Notes: generated by a model not told the origin, from the letters alone. DNA of 64,000 bases from Bradyrhizobium liaoningense (GCF_018130825.1 NZ_JAFCJS010000013.1:112092-176091); one strand, 5' to 3'. Counted from the first letter of the stretch, positions 33,324-41,173 are shown. A program made the numbers and translations.

Positions 33324-34678
33324 GCGGGTCCGTGCTAGTCGTCGACGACGAGGAGATCGTCCGCAATTCGGTGCGGCAATGGCTGGAGCTGGGCGGTTTC
33401 ACGGTCCGGGCCGCCGCCGGCGCGGATGAGGCTATTCGCCTCGTGACAGAGAGCCCGCCCGACGCCGTGCTGACCGATTTTCGCATGCCGCAGCGGTCCG
33501 GACTCGATTTGATGCGCGACGTTCACCGCGCCGATCCCGACATTCCCGTCGTGCTGCTGACCGCGCATGGCGACGTGCCTCTGGCGGTCGCTGCGATGCG
33601 CGAGGGCGCCTACGACTTCCTGCAGAAGCCTCATGATCCCGAGCTCCTCTCGGCCGTCATCACGCGCGCGATCGAGCGGCGGCAGTTGAAACTGCAGCTT
33701 CGCCAGCTCGCGGATCGCCTCGCCGCGCCCGGCGCGATCGATGCCCGCCTGGTCGGCCTGTCGAAGGCGATGGTGGCGGTACGGGCCAGCATCCTCGAGC
33801 TTGCCGGTCATGATCGCGACGTGATCGTCACCGGCGAGACCGGAACCGGCAAGGAGGTGGTGGCGCGGGCCCTGCACGATTTCGGTCCGCGTGCGAAGGC
33901 GCCCTTCGTCGCCGTGAACTGTGCCGCGATCCCGGCCGAGCTGTTCGAGAGCGAATTGTTCGGCCATGAGGCCGGCGCCTTCACCGGCGCACGGGGTGCC
34001 CGCATCGGGAAGTTCGAGCACGCCAGCGGCGGCACGCTCCTGCTCGACGAGATCGAGAGCATGCCGCTGCCGTTCCAGGCCAAGATCCTGCGCGCTCTCC
34101 AGGAGCGTACGATCGAGCGGGTCGGCTCCAACAAGCTCCTGCCGGTCGACGTCCGCGTCATTGCGGCTGCAAAGGGCGATCTTGCGATCGAAAGCCGCCA
34201 GGGGCGCTTCCGTTCCGATCTCTACTTTCGCCTCGCGGCAGCGGAGATCCAGCTGCCGCCGCTGCGCGAGCGCGGCAATGACGTCCTGCTGCTGTTCGAG
34301 CATTTCGCGGCCGCCGCCGCCAAGGGCGCGGGCCGCACCATGTCGTCGCTGCGGGCGAACGATCTCGATGCGCTGCTCGCCCATGACTGGCCAGGCAATG
34401 TACGCGAGCTGAAGAACGTCGCCGAACGCTACGCGCTGGGGCTGGCGGCGACCGGCCACAGCGTGGCCGAGATCCTGCGACGGGGCGAGCCGGGGGCGCC
34501 GCAGCGGACGCTCGCCGACCGCGTTGCGGCCTATGAGCGCGCGCTGATCGAGGCCGCCTTGCGCGAGCACGACGGGTCGATTGCCGCTGTCACCGAGGAG
34601 CTCGGCGTCCCGCGCCGGACCCTGAACGAGAAAATGGCGAAATACGCCCTGGCGCGGCCCGGCCGCAGGGATCCCTGA
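33320..34678 (+). CDS. dctD: DctD/NtrC-type sigma-54 activator
   Basis: A 452-residue response regulator. The receiver domain has acidic pocket Asp9-Asp10-Glu11, phospho-acceptor Asp53 (LTDFRMP) and Lys103 (LQKPHD). The AAA+ domain has Walker A GETGTGKE (172-179), the sigma-54 contact loop GAFTGA (219-224), a DEIE-type Walker B and a Fis-type helix-turn-helix at the C-terminus (GSIAAVTEELGVPRRTLNEKM). It would activate transcription from -24/-12 promoters after phosphorylation by the partner kinase. A consensus sigma-54 promoter and tandem palindromes lie directly downstream, before the transporter gene. Confidence 0.95.
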   Translation: MSGSVLVVDDEEIVRNSVRQWLELGGFTVRAAAGADEAIRLVTESPPDAVLTDFRMPQRSGLDLMRDVHRADPDIPVVLLTAHGDVPLAVAAMREGAYDFLQKPHDPELLSAVITRAIERRQLKLQLRQLADRLAAPGAIDARLVGLSKAMVAVRASILELAGHDRDVIVTGETGTGKEVVARALHDFGPRAKAPFVAVNCAAIPAELFESELFGHEAGAFTGARGARIGKFEHASGGTLLLDEIESMPLPFQAKILRALQERTIERVGSNKLLPVDVRVIAAAKGDLAIESRQGRFRSDLYFRLAAAEIQLPPLRERGNDVLLLFEHFAAAAAKGAGRTMSSLRANDLDALLAHDWPGNVRELKNVAERYALGLAATGHSVAEILRRGEPGAPQRTLADRVAAYERALIEAALREHDGSIAAVTEELGVPRRTLNEKMAKYALARPGRRDP

Positions 34679-34687
34679 GCCGGCAAG

Positions 34688-34740
34688 CCATCGGCGGAAA
34701 TCCGCCGATGGCGGCGTTCGCATCGGCGGATTCTTGCCGA
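34688..34740. promoter_or_regulatory. Tandem palindromic activator sites (candidate UAS)
   Basis: Site 1 is perfect: TCGGCGGA-AA-TCCGCCGA (34691-34708), within an 11-bp arm pair. Site 2, TCGGCGGA-TT-CTTGCCGA (34723-34740), is the same left half with a partly degraded right half. Centres are 32 bp apart, about three helical turns, and about 119 and 151 bp upstream of the predicted start site of the sigma-54 promoter. This fits a pair of activator dimers; site 1 could instead act as a terminator for the upstream gene. Confidence 0.6.
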
Positions 34741-34824
34741 CGCTCTGACCTTCGCGAGGCCTCCCTCCTCAAGAAACTGCTCTGTTTGCTGCAATTCCCC
34801 GCATTTTCGCGCGCCGGTCGCGAC

Positions 34825-34840
34825 TGGCACAGCCGTTGCT
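34825..34840 (+). promoter_or_regulatory. Sigma-54 (-24/-12) promoter
   Basis: TGGCAC-AGCCG-TTGCT (34825-34840) matches the sigma-54 consensus TGGCAC-N5-TTGCW, with GG at 34826 and GC at 34838 correctly spaced. It is the only such match I noticed in the intergenic DNA of this window and it lies between the DctD-type activator and the transporter gene. Confidence 0.85.
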
Positions 34841-34944
34841 GAAGGAGCGCCGAAACCATCCGGTTTTCCGGGACGGCATCAACTCGCGCGCCAACACGCG
34901 AGCGGATGGCTTCGTCAAAGGACAACAAATATGCGGAGGACGTC

Positions 34945-36288
34945 GTGAGTTCACAGGAAGCCTCAATTCATAATGTCGGCGCGCCCGTCACGGAGACGCG
35001 CGCGGATAGCCTCGACATGAAGCGCCGGCTGCGGGCGATCTTCGTCGGCTCCGTCGGCAATCTCGTCGAGTGGTACGACTTCTACGCCTATGCGGCGTTT
35101 TCGCTCTATTTCGCCAAGGCGTTCTTTCCCGATGGCGATGAAGTGGTGCAACAGCTCAACGCGGCTCTGCTGTTTGCGGCGGGCTTCCTGGTGCGCCCGC
35201 TTGGTGGCTGGCTGTTCGGCCATCTCGCCGATCGCTACGGGCGGCGCAACGCCCTGACGCTGTCCGTCGTGATGATGTGCTTCGGTTCGCTGATCATCGC
35301 GGTGACGCCGACCTACGCGTCGATCGGGCTGGCCGCTCCCGTCATCCTCGGCCTTGCGCGCGTCCTGCAGGGCCTGAGCCTCGGCGGCGAATACGGCACC
35401 AGCGCCACCTATCTCAGCGAGGTCGCGGACGAGAAGAATCGCGGCTTCTATTCCAGCTTCCAGTATGTGACGCTGATCGGCGGTCAGCTCTGCGCCATCC
35501 TGGTGCTGCTCCTGCTGCAGAAGGTGTTTCTCTCGACCGAGGAGATCCGCGCCTGGGGCTGGCGCGTGCCGTTCGCGTTCGGCGCCGTGCTCGCGGTCGT
35601 GGCCGCGCTGATGCGCAGCAATCTTCATGAGACCGATGCCTTCAAGAGCAGCCAGGCGGCGGTCAAGAAATCCAGCTCGATCCGCGCGCTGCTCAACTAT
35701 CCGCGCGAGTTGATGCTGGTGGTGGGGCTGACCATGGGCGGCACGGCGGCCTTCTACACCTACACCACCTATATGCAGAAGTTCCTTCGCCTCTCGGTGA
35801 AGCTGACGGACGACCAGACCACCATGGTGACGGCAGGAAGCCTCGTCTTCGCGATGGTGCTGCAGCCGATCTACGGCGCGATCTCCGACCGCATCGGGCG
35901 CAAATGGCTCCTGATCGGATTCGGCGTGTCGGGCACGCTATTCACCATTCCGCTGCTCACGACGCTCCAGGCGACGCATGATGCGTTCTCGGCCTTCCTC
36001 CTCATCGCCGCTGCCTGGATGATCGTGTCGGGCTACACGGCGATCAATGCGGTGGTGAAAGCCGAATTGTTTCCGACCAGCGTGCGGGCGACCGGCGTCG
36101 GCGTGCCCTATGCGCTGACTGTCTCGATCTTCGGCGGCACCGCGGAATCGATTGCGCTCTGGTTCAAGTCCATCGGTCACGAAAGCTGGTTCTACTGGTA
36201 TCTCACCGGCTGCATCGCGGTGTCGCTGCTGGTCTATCTGACCATGCGTGACACCAAGACCGCGTCCGCAATGGATCGCCACGAATAG
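34945..36288 (+). CDS. kgtP: KgtP-like 2-oxoglutarate/proton symporter (MHS family)
   Basis: A 447-residue 12-helix MFS permease of the metabolite:H+ symporter family. The first helix has SVGNLVEWYDFYAYAAFSLY, followed by GGWLFGHLADRYGRR, MMCFGSLIIA, LQGLSLGGEYGTSATYLSEVA, FQYVTLIGGQL and AELFPTSVRATGVGVPYA. Many of these blocks are near-identical to Escherichia coli KgtP, so 2-oxoglutarate is the likeliest substrate. The start is GTG 34945, with GGAGGA four bases upstream; an in-frame ATG at 34906 adds 13 residues. The sigma-54 promoter lies upstream and the adjacent DctB/DctD pair is the presumed regulator. Confidence 0.88.
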   Translation: MSSQEASIHNVGAPVTETRADSLDMKRRLRAIFVGSVGNLVEWYDFYAYAAFSLYFAKAFFPDGDEVVQQLNAALLFAAGFLVRPLGGWLFGHLADRYGRRNALTLSVVMMCFGSLIIAVTPTYASIGLAAPVILGLARVLQGLSLGGEYGTSATYLSEVADEKNRGFYSSFQYVTLIGGQLCAILVLLLLQKVFLSTEEIRAWGWRVPFAFGAVLAVVAALMRSNLHETDAFKSSQAAVKKSSSIRALLNYPRELMLVVGLTMGGTAAFYTYTTYMQKFLRLSVKLTDDQTTMVTAGSLVFAMVLQPIYGAISDRIGRKWLLIGFGVSGTLFTIPLLTTLQATHDAFSAFLLIAAAWMIVSGYTAINAVVKAELFPTSVRATGVGVPYALTVSIFGGTAESIALWFKSIGHESWFYWYLTGCIAVSLLVYLTMRDTKTASAMDRHE

Positions 36289-36322
36289 GGCCTAGGCGTC
36301 GCTACCGGCGGTGTGGACGTCC

Positions 36323-36649
36323 TCACCGCCGCGCCACCAGCACGCCCACCAGGAACGCCACCATCAGCGACGGCAGCGGTGCCTCGCGCACCATGCCGCG
36401 CACGATGTCCGTCCAGTGCTGCTCCGGGACGAGCCTTGGTGACCTGACTTCGGGCATCGGCGGGATGTCCCAGTGTGATGCGAGCTCGGTGATCTCGCTT
36501 TGCGCGAGCCGCACGCCGTCGCGGATGCGGAAGATGGCAGCCTCCGATCGCTCGCGCGGGCCGAGCGCCATCAGCGTCGCGATGGCGGTGCGCAACGTCA
36601 TCTCGCCGAAACCTTGCAGCCTTACCGACTCCTCGGGGTCCGACGTCAT
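36323..36649 (-). CDS. Small tail-anchored hypothetical protein
   Basis: A 108-residue protein with a soluble, charged N-terminal part (TSDPEESVRLQGFGEMTLRTAIATLMALGPRE) and one C-terminal hydrophobic segment, LPSLMVAFLVGVLVARR, so probably membrane-bound by its tail. The Cterm Arg-Arg end would stay in the cytoplasm. ATG 36649 begins the conserved-looking part; the longer frame to 37060 is a shadow. I do not recognise the family. A smaller hydrophobic frame lies just upstream on the same strand. Confidence 0.6.
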   Translation of the reverse strand: MTSDPEESVRLQGFGEMTLRTAIATLMALGPRERSEAAIFRIRDGVRLAQSEITELASHWDIPPMPEVRSPRLVPEQHWTDIVRGMVREAPLPSLMVAFLVGVLVARR

Positions 36650-36660
36650 GTGATCATCCC

Positions 36661-36774
36661 TCACAGCGCGAAGTGGCGCGCGATGGTGAAGGCGGCCGTC
36701 GCGCACAGGACCAGCGTGGATACCGCGCCGGCCACGCCGCGCACGAGATGGGCGCGTGTCAGGTGCCTGGTCAT
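36661..36774 (-). CDS. Putative 37-residue membrane peptide
   Basis: A short frame starting MTRHLTRAHLVRG with one hydrophobic segment, GAVSTLVLCATAAFTIA, and ending RHFAL. GGAG lies eight bases before its ATG (36774). It is 11 bases upstream of the tail-anchored gene on the same strand, which fits a two-gene operon of small membrane proteins. The frame is too short for composition alone to prove it is a gene. Confidence 0.42.
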   Translation of the reverse strand: MTRHLTRAHLVRGVAGAVSTLVLCATAAFTIARHFAL

Positions 36775-36852
36775 GATCTTGCTCCATGCTCAGCATGGAA
36801 ATGGCGGGGCGCAAGGTTGGTTCCCTGCGCAAGCTGCGAATCGGTAGGCCGG

Positions 36853-37077
36853 CTACTTCCGCAGCAGCTCGCTCAACGCCTCCGTCGCCTCCGCGCAGCG
36901 GATGTCGTCGATCTCGCGCGACAGGCTGAGCGCGCTCGATCTCAGCTCTTCGAGCTTCCAATTCTCCGGATTCTGGTTTTCGAGCTGGCTGAGACGCTTG
37001 TTCAGATCGTCTAGCCTGGATTGGAGCTGCCCGATGCTGGCGGCCCCATTCACTTTCCAAACGCGTTGTGCGCGCAT
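36853..37077 (-). CDS. Small coiled-coil hypothetical protein
   Basis: A 74-residue protein starting MRAQRVWKVNGAA, then a heptad-like helix (IGQLQSRLDDLNKRLSQLENQ) and a second helix (LEELRSSALSLSREIDDIRCAEATEALSELL), consistent with a coiled-coil hairpin. ATG 37077 has AGGGGA six bases upstream; the ATG two codons earlier is too close to that site. I do not recognise the family. It lies upstream of the two small membrane genes and divergent from the N-carbamoylase gene. Confidence 0.6.
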   Translation of the reverse strand: MRAQRVWKVNGAASIGQLQSRLDDLNKRLSQLENQNPENWKLEELRSSALSLSREIDDIRCAEATEALSELLRK

Positions 37078-37162
37078 CGTCATTCCCCTGATAGTCTCAC
37101 GGCGTTGTGAGAGCGGTTCGTGGCCGCAATGGGAGTTTCTTTTGTCCGGCTTCAGACGGCGG

Positions 37163-37193
37163 GGAACCGTTGCAGATTGGCAACGGAAGTTCC
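37163..37193. promoter_or_regulatory. Dyad in the N-carbamoylase upstream region
   Basis: CCGTTGC-AGATTG-GCAACGG (37167-37186), flanked by GGAA and TTCC at 37163-37193. It lies 105-135 bases before the N-carbamoylase start and could be an operator for it or for the divergent small gene. No regulator is known. Confidence 0.35.
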
Positions 37194-37297
37194 TCGATTG
37201 GTCGCGCAGGCCGGCGTGCTCTTGCGCGGCGCGCGTCATAGGCGCGGAATCTGCATGTGCGCGGTCACGACGGCGCGGAAAAAGCGAAGGACAGGGT

Positions 37298-38257
37298 GTG
37301 GCGAGATTTGTGAATGTGGCGGCCGGCCAGCTTGGCCCGATTGCGAGGCGTGAGACCAGAACCGAGGTCGTGGCGCGGCTGATGGCCTTGATGCGTCAAG
37401 CACGGTCCAACGGCTGCGACCTGATCGTCTATCCCGAGCTCGCGCTGACCACCTTCTTTCCGCGCTGGTATTTCGAGGATCAGGCCGAGATCGACAGCTT
37501 TTTCGAGCGCGAGATGCCGGGCCCGGAGACGCGAGCCCTGTTCGATCTCGGGAGCGAGCTTGGCATCGGATTTTACCTCGGCTATGCCGAGCTGACCGTC
37601 GAGGCAGGTGCCGTCAGGCGCTACAATAGCTCCATTCTCGTCGACAAGAGCGGCGCGATCATTGCGAAGTACCGCAAGGTCCATCTGCCCGGCCATGCCG
37701 AGCACGAGCCCTGGCGCAAATTCCAGCATCTGGAGAAACGCTATTTCGAGCCCGGCAGCGGCTTTGGCGTCGTCGATGCGTTCGGCGGTATGATGGGAAT
37801 GGCGATCTGCAATGACCGCCGCTGGAGCGAGACCTACCGCGTGATGGGTCTGCAGGGTGTCGAGATGGTGATGATCGGCTACAACACGCCGGTGCACAAT
37901 CCGCCCGCGCCGGAGCATGACGATCTCTCGCTGTTCCACAATCATCTGGTGATGCAGTCCGGCGCCTATCAGAACGGCACCTTCGTGGTCGGCGTCGCCA
38001 AGGCCGGCATCGAGGAGGGCGTGGACCACATCGGCGGCAGTTGCATCATCGCGCCCTCCGGCGAGATCATCGCGCGCTGCACGACCAAGGGCGACGAGCT
38101 CGCGCTCGCCCGCTGCGATCTCGACCTCTGCAATTCCTACAAGCGCACCACCTTTAATTTCGACGTTCACCGCCAGCCGCGCGCCTACGGGATGATCGTC
38201 GAGCGGAAGGGCGTGACGACGATGGCGGATGGCACGACGGTGCGGCCGAAGGGGTGA
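37298..38257 (+). CDS. N-carbamoyl-D-amino-acid hydrolase
   Basis: A 319-residue carbon-nitrogen hydrolase (nitrilase superfamily). The catalytic triad is visible: Glu47 in IVYPELALTTFFPRW, Lys127 in YRKVHLPGH and Cys171 in AICNDRRW. These blocks, and KRYFEPGSGFG, GYNTPVHNPPAPEHD, HLVMQSGAYQNGTFV, are near-identical to Agrobacterium N-carbamoyl-D-amino-acid amidohydrolase, which makes D-amino acids with release of ammonia and CO2. The start is GTG 37298 (AAGGAC upstream); the frame opens much earlier but is not coding there. No hydantoinase gene is adjacent, which is unusual since the two enzymes often pair. Confidence 0.93.
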   Translation: MARFVNVAAGQLGPIARRETRTEVVARLMALMRQARSNGCDLIVYPELALTTFFPRWYFEDQAEIDSFFEREMPGPETRALFDLGSELGIGFYLGYAELTVEAGAVRRYNSSILVDKSGAIIAKYRKVHLPGHAEHEPWRKFQHLEKRYFEPGSGFGVVDAFGGMMGMAICNDRRWSETYRVMGLQGVEMVMIGYNTPVHNPPAPEHDDLSLFHNHLVMQSGAYQNGTFVVGVAKAGIEEGVDHIGGSCIIAPSGEIIARCTTKGDELALARCDLDLCNSYKRTTFNFDVHRQPRAYGMIVERKGVTTMADGTTVRPKG

Positions 38258-38349
38258 TCCCTTCTTTCCATGGCCGGGACACGAGAGTGAGGCCGGCCGC
38301 TGCTCTTGTTTCGCTATCCCTACCCCATCACAACCACGTGTCTTTATTC

Positions 38350-38365
38350 GGAAACGACCATTCCC
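38350..38365. promoter_or_regulatory. TetR operator, site 1
   Basis: GGAAACGACCATTCCC, ending 12 bases before the TetR start at 38378. It matches the reverse complement of site 2 (39014-39029) at 14 of 16 positions, and flanking TTATT and ATTATC are shared too. It would allow the TetR protein to repress its own gene. Confidence 0.7.
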
Positions 38366-38377
38366 TATTATCCCGCA

Positions 38378-38998
38378 ATGCAAAAGGCCGCCCGCCAGTC
38401 CCAGTCTTTCGCTCGTCCGCCCGGTCGTCCCCGGGAGTTCGACATGGACACCGCGCTCGATCGCGCTCTTCGGGTGTTTCGCGAGCGCGGCTATCACGCC
38501 ACCTCGATCGGCGATCTCACCGCGGCGATGCGGCTTGCGACCGGCAGCGTCTACAAGGCGTTTCGCGACAAGCATGCGGTGTTCCTCGCCGCCTTCGAGC
38601 GCTACACCGCGGTGCGCGGGGAGCAGACCCGCAGCGCGGCGGCGCGCGGGGGGAACGGCCGCGAGCGGCTGCGCAACGTCCTCTTGTCCTATGTCGAACA
38701 TTCCCAGGGCGTCGAGGGGCGGCGCGGCTGCCTCGTGGTCGGCAGCGCCGTTGAATTGTCGGCGGTCGATCCGGCGGTCCGTGCACGCGTCAGCGCGCAG
38801 CTCGAGACCAACGAGAATTTCATCGCTGGCCTCATTCGCGAAGGCCAGGCCGACGGCTCGATTCCGGGCCATGTCGATGCCGACGACACCGCGCGGCTGA
38901 TGATCTGCATCACGCAAGGCATGCGCGTCGTCGGCAAGGCGCGCCTGCCGCTCGACGGGCCCCGCCTCGTCGGCGTCGCGATGAAGCTGCTCGCCTGA
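38378..38998 (+). CDS. TetR/AcrR-family regulator
   Basis: A 206-residue repressor-type protein. The N-terminal DNA-binding domain (about 20-66) has the TetR helix-turn-helix SIGDLTAAMRLATGSVYKAFRDK; the rest is a helical ligand-binding and dimerisation domain ending near the C-terminus. ATG 38378 is chosen because the operator at 38350-38365 lies just before it; the longer frame from 38306 would include the operator in the coding region. It likely represses itself and the MFS gene 52 bases downstream, whose upstream DNA carries the same operator. The inducer is unknown. Confidence 0.92.
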   Translation: MQKAARQSQSFARPPGRPREFDMDTALDRALRVFRERGYHATSIGDLTAAMRLATGSVYKAFRDKHAVFLAAFERYTAVRGEQTRSAAARGGNGRERLRNVLLSYVEHSQGVEGRRGCLVVGSAVELSAVDPAVRARVSAQLETNENFIAGLIREGQADGSIPGHVDADDTARLMICITQGMRVVGKARLPLDGPRLVGVAMKLLA

Positions 38999-39013
38999 AT
39001 TCATGTCTTATTA

Positions 39014-39029
39014 GGGAATGATCGTTCCC
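39014..39029. promoter_or_regulatory. TetR operator, site 2
   Basis: GGGAATGATCGTTCCC, a near-perfect dyad 21 bases before the MFS start (39051). It matches site 1 (38350-38365), which precedes the TetR gene, and the flanking TTATT and ATTATC are shared too. Confidence 0.75.
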
Positions 39030-39050
39030 GATTATCGGAGACCCACGTAA

Positions 39051-40244
39051 ATGACGATGAATGCCACGATCGAGGCCGCACCCGGGCCGGATGCGGTATC
39101 GCAGCGCCTGACCTTCGTGCTTGCCGCGGCCTGTGGCATGGTCGCCGCCAACCTCTATTACGCCCAGCCGCTGATCGCCCCGATCAGCGCTGCGCTCGGC
39201 CTGTCGCATGCAGCGGCGGGGCTGATCGTGACCATGACCCAGATCGGTTATGGCGTGGGACTGCTCTTCATCGTGCCGCTCGGCGACCTCGTCGAGAATC
39301 GCGTGCTGATCTGCTCCGTCATCACGCTCGGCGCCGCCGCGCTGCTCGCCGCCGCCTTCGCCACCCATGCGCTGCCGTTCCTGGCGGCCGCGCTGTTCAT
39401 CGGCCTCGGCTCGGTCGCCGTGCAGATCATCATCCCCTATGCCGCGCATCTGGCGCCCGAGGCGATCCGCGGCCGCGTCGTCGGCAACGTCTCGACCGGG
39501 CTGATGCTCGGCATCATGCTGGCGCGGCCGGTGTCGAGCTTCGTCACCGCGGCCTCGTCGTGGCATGCGGTGTTCTTCGCCTCCGCCGCGCTGATGATCG
39601 TGCTCGCGGCCGCGCTCTGGATGGCGCTGCCGAAGCGCAGGCCCGTCGCGCGCATGCACTACGGCACGCTGCTGCTGTCGATGCCGCATCTGGCCCGGAC
39701 CACGCCGCTGCTCCGGCGCCGCGCGCTCTACCAGGCGAGCCTGTTCAGCTGCTTCACCCTGTTCTGGACGGTCGCGCCGCTCCAGCTCGCCGGCGCGTTC
39801 GGCTTCTCCCAGCGCGGCATCGCGCTGTTCGCGCTGGCCGGCGTCGCCGGCGTGTTCGCAGCTCCGATCGCGGGCCGTCTCGCCGATCACGGCCATAGCC
39901 GTATCGCGACGTTGGTTGCGATGCTGCTCGCGGCCGCGGGCTTCCTCGCGACCTATCTCGGCGCGCCCGGCTCGATGCTGAACCTCGCCTGCCTGGTCGT
40001 GGCCGCGATCGCCATCGATATCGGCGTGCAAGGCAACGTCGTGCTCGGCTTCCGCGCCATCTTCACGCTCGGGCACGAGCATCGCAGCCGCCTCAACGGC
40101 CTCTACATGGCGACGTTCTTCGCCGCCGGAGCCGCCGGCTCCGCGGTCGGCGCCTGGGCTTTCGCACAGGGCGGCTGGACGCTCGCCTCGGCCATTGGCC
40201 TCGCGCTGCCCGTCGCGGGCCTGCTCTATGCGGCCACCGAGTAG
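39051..40244 (+). CDS. MFS efflux-type transporter under TetR control
   Basis: A 397-residue, 12-helix MFS protein. Opening NLYYAQPLIAPISAALGL, the motif A-like region FIVPLGDLVENR and LAPEAIRGRVVGNVSTGLMLGIMLARP resemble the drug or sugar efflux-type MFS group (YnfM-like). The adjacent TetR gene and the shared operator favour an exporter of a toxic compound; the substrate is not known. ATG 39051 is the only sensible start after the operator. It is followed by an unrelated small gene after 161 bases without clear features. Confidence 0.9.
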   Translation: MTMNATIEAAPGPDAVSQRLTFVLAAACGMVAANLYYAQPLIAPISAALGLSHAAAGLIVTMTQIGYGVGLLFIVPLGDLVENRVLICSVITLGAAALLAAAFATHALPFLAAALFIGLGSVAVQIIIPYAAHLAPEAIRGRVVGNVSTGLMLGIMLARPVSSFVTAASSWHAVFFASAALMIVLAAALWMALPKRRPVARMHYGTLLLSMPHLARTTPLLRRRALYQASLFSCFTLFWTVAPLQLAGAFGFSQRGIALFALAGVAGVFAAPIAGRLADHGHSRIATLVAMLLAAAGFLATYLGAPGSMLNLACLVVAAIAIDIGVQGNVVLGFRAIFTLGHEHRSRLNGLYMATFFAAGAAGSAVGAWAFAQGGWTLASAIGLALPVAGLLYAATE

Positions 40245-40405
40245 CGGCGGCCGGGACGGAAATTGTGCGATGCGGGTGTTTACCAAGCCGCAGACATGCG
40301 GCCGTGCCATGCCGTGTGTGCCGCAATTTCCATCTCGCGGTTTGGTTGCAGCTGTAGTACTTTCGTCGCAATCGGACCTGGTTAACGGGCGGCAGGGGGA
40401 GGTTG

Positions 40406-40825
40406 ATGAAGCGTGCGGGGCTGTTTGGCGTACCGCGGGTACGGCCATGGTCGTGGCAGGCGTTCCTGCTCGGATTCGTCGTCGTCGCAGTGTCGGCCCT
40501 GCTTCAGGGCATCTTCGTGGTACTTGGCGCAAAGCTTTATTTCGCGGCGTTCCTGCCCAGCCTGTTCCTGCTCGCGCTTGTCGCGGGCGCGCCGGCGGCG
40601 GCATTCGCCGCGCTGCTGACCGTGCCGCTGGTGTGGTGGGCGTTCATACCGCCGTTCTTCGAGTTCACCCCGCTGTCCAGCGCGGGCGCGGATTCCATCA
40701 ACCTGTTCTGCCTGCTCGCCGTGCTCCTGATCGGCCTCGCCGATCTCTGCCGCGAGACGATGACCATCATCAGCCGCGGCGGGCTGAAGCCTTCGGGCAA
40801 GAGCGCGGCAACGAATTCGCAATAA
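40406..40825 (+). CDS. Small DUF4118-like membrane protein
   Basis: A 139-residue protein with four hydrophobic segments: SWQAFLLGFVVVAVSALLQG, AAFLPSLFLLALVAGAPA, AALLTVPLVWWAFIPP and NLFCLLAVLLIGLADL. The pattern, with FEFTPLSSAGADS between the third and fourth helix, resembles the DUF4118 transmembrane region found in KdpD-type sensors, here free-standing. The function is unknown. ATG 40406 has GGGAGG just before it. It ends 24 bases before the palindrome at 40850. Confidence 0.7.
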   Translation: MKRAGLFGVPRVRPWSWQAFLLGFVVVAVSALLQGIFVVLGAKLYFAAFLPSLFLLALVAGAPAAAFAALLTVPLVWWAFIPPFFEFTPLSSAGADSINLFCLLAVLLIGLADLCRETMTIISRGGLKPSGKSAATNSQ

Positions 40826-40849
40826 ATCGGCATTGCGCGAGCGTGCGCG

Positions 40850-40863
40850 TTGCGCACGCGCAA
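40850..40863. promoter_or_regulatory. Possible FixK2-type box or hairpin
   Basis: TTGCGCACGCGCAA fits the Bradyrhizobium FixK2 pattern TTG(A/C)-N6-(T/G)CAA, but it is so GC-rich that it could as well be the hairpin of a terminator after the DUF4118-like gene. It is centred 107 bases before the small gene at 40964. Confidence 0.3.
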
Positions 40864-40963
40864 CAGTCCGGCAACCATGCGCGAGCTTGCCGCGCGCCGC
40901 TAACTTTTCGAAAAAGATTTGGCCGCAATTTCTCCCCCGGGAATGACGAGGGAGTTTTCGGAC

Positions 40964-41173
40964 ATGAACGGCCAAGCAAACGGTCAGGCCATTTTGGAGA
41001 ACGTGCGCCGCTATCGCGGCATCGCATCGCTCTATCGCCAGACCGCCGCGTTCCGCCCGGGCCAGAGCTGGTCGCTGCTGGAGCAGGCGAGGGATTGGGA
41101 AGCGCGGGCGCTGTCGGAGCTGGAAGCCTATTTCGCCACGCGCATGGACTGCGCCGCTCCGCTCGCGGCCTGA
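40964..41173 (+). CDS. ENVRRYR-family small protein, copy A
   Basis: A 69-residue protein: MNGQANGQAILENVRRYRG, then IASLYRQTAAFRPGQSWSLLEQARDWEARALSELEAYF read as helices. The block ENVRRYR-x2-ASL-x-RQ-x-AA-x-RP-x-Q-x-W-x-LL-x-QA is shared with the 64-residue protein at 53532, on the far side of the cbb cluster, showing that both are real genes of one small family. No function is known. ATG 40964 follows GAGGGAG; a start at 40943 is possible. Confidence 0.75.
   Translation: MNGQANGQAILENVRRYRGIASLYRQTAAFRPGQSWSLLEQARDWEARALSELEAYFATRMDCAAPLAA

Noticed and set aside
38306..38377. Longer N-terminus of the TetR protein
   Set aside because: It would put the shared operator inside the coding region; the conserved fold begins after ATG 38378.
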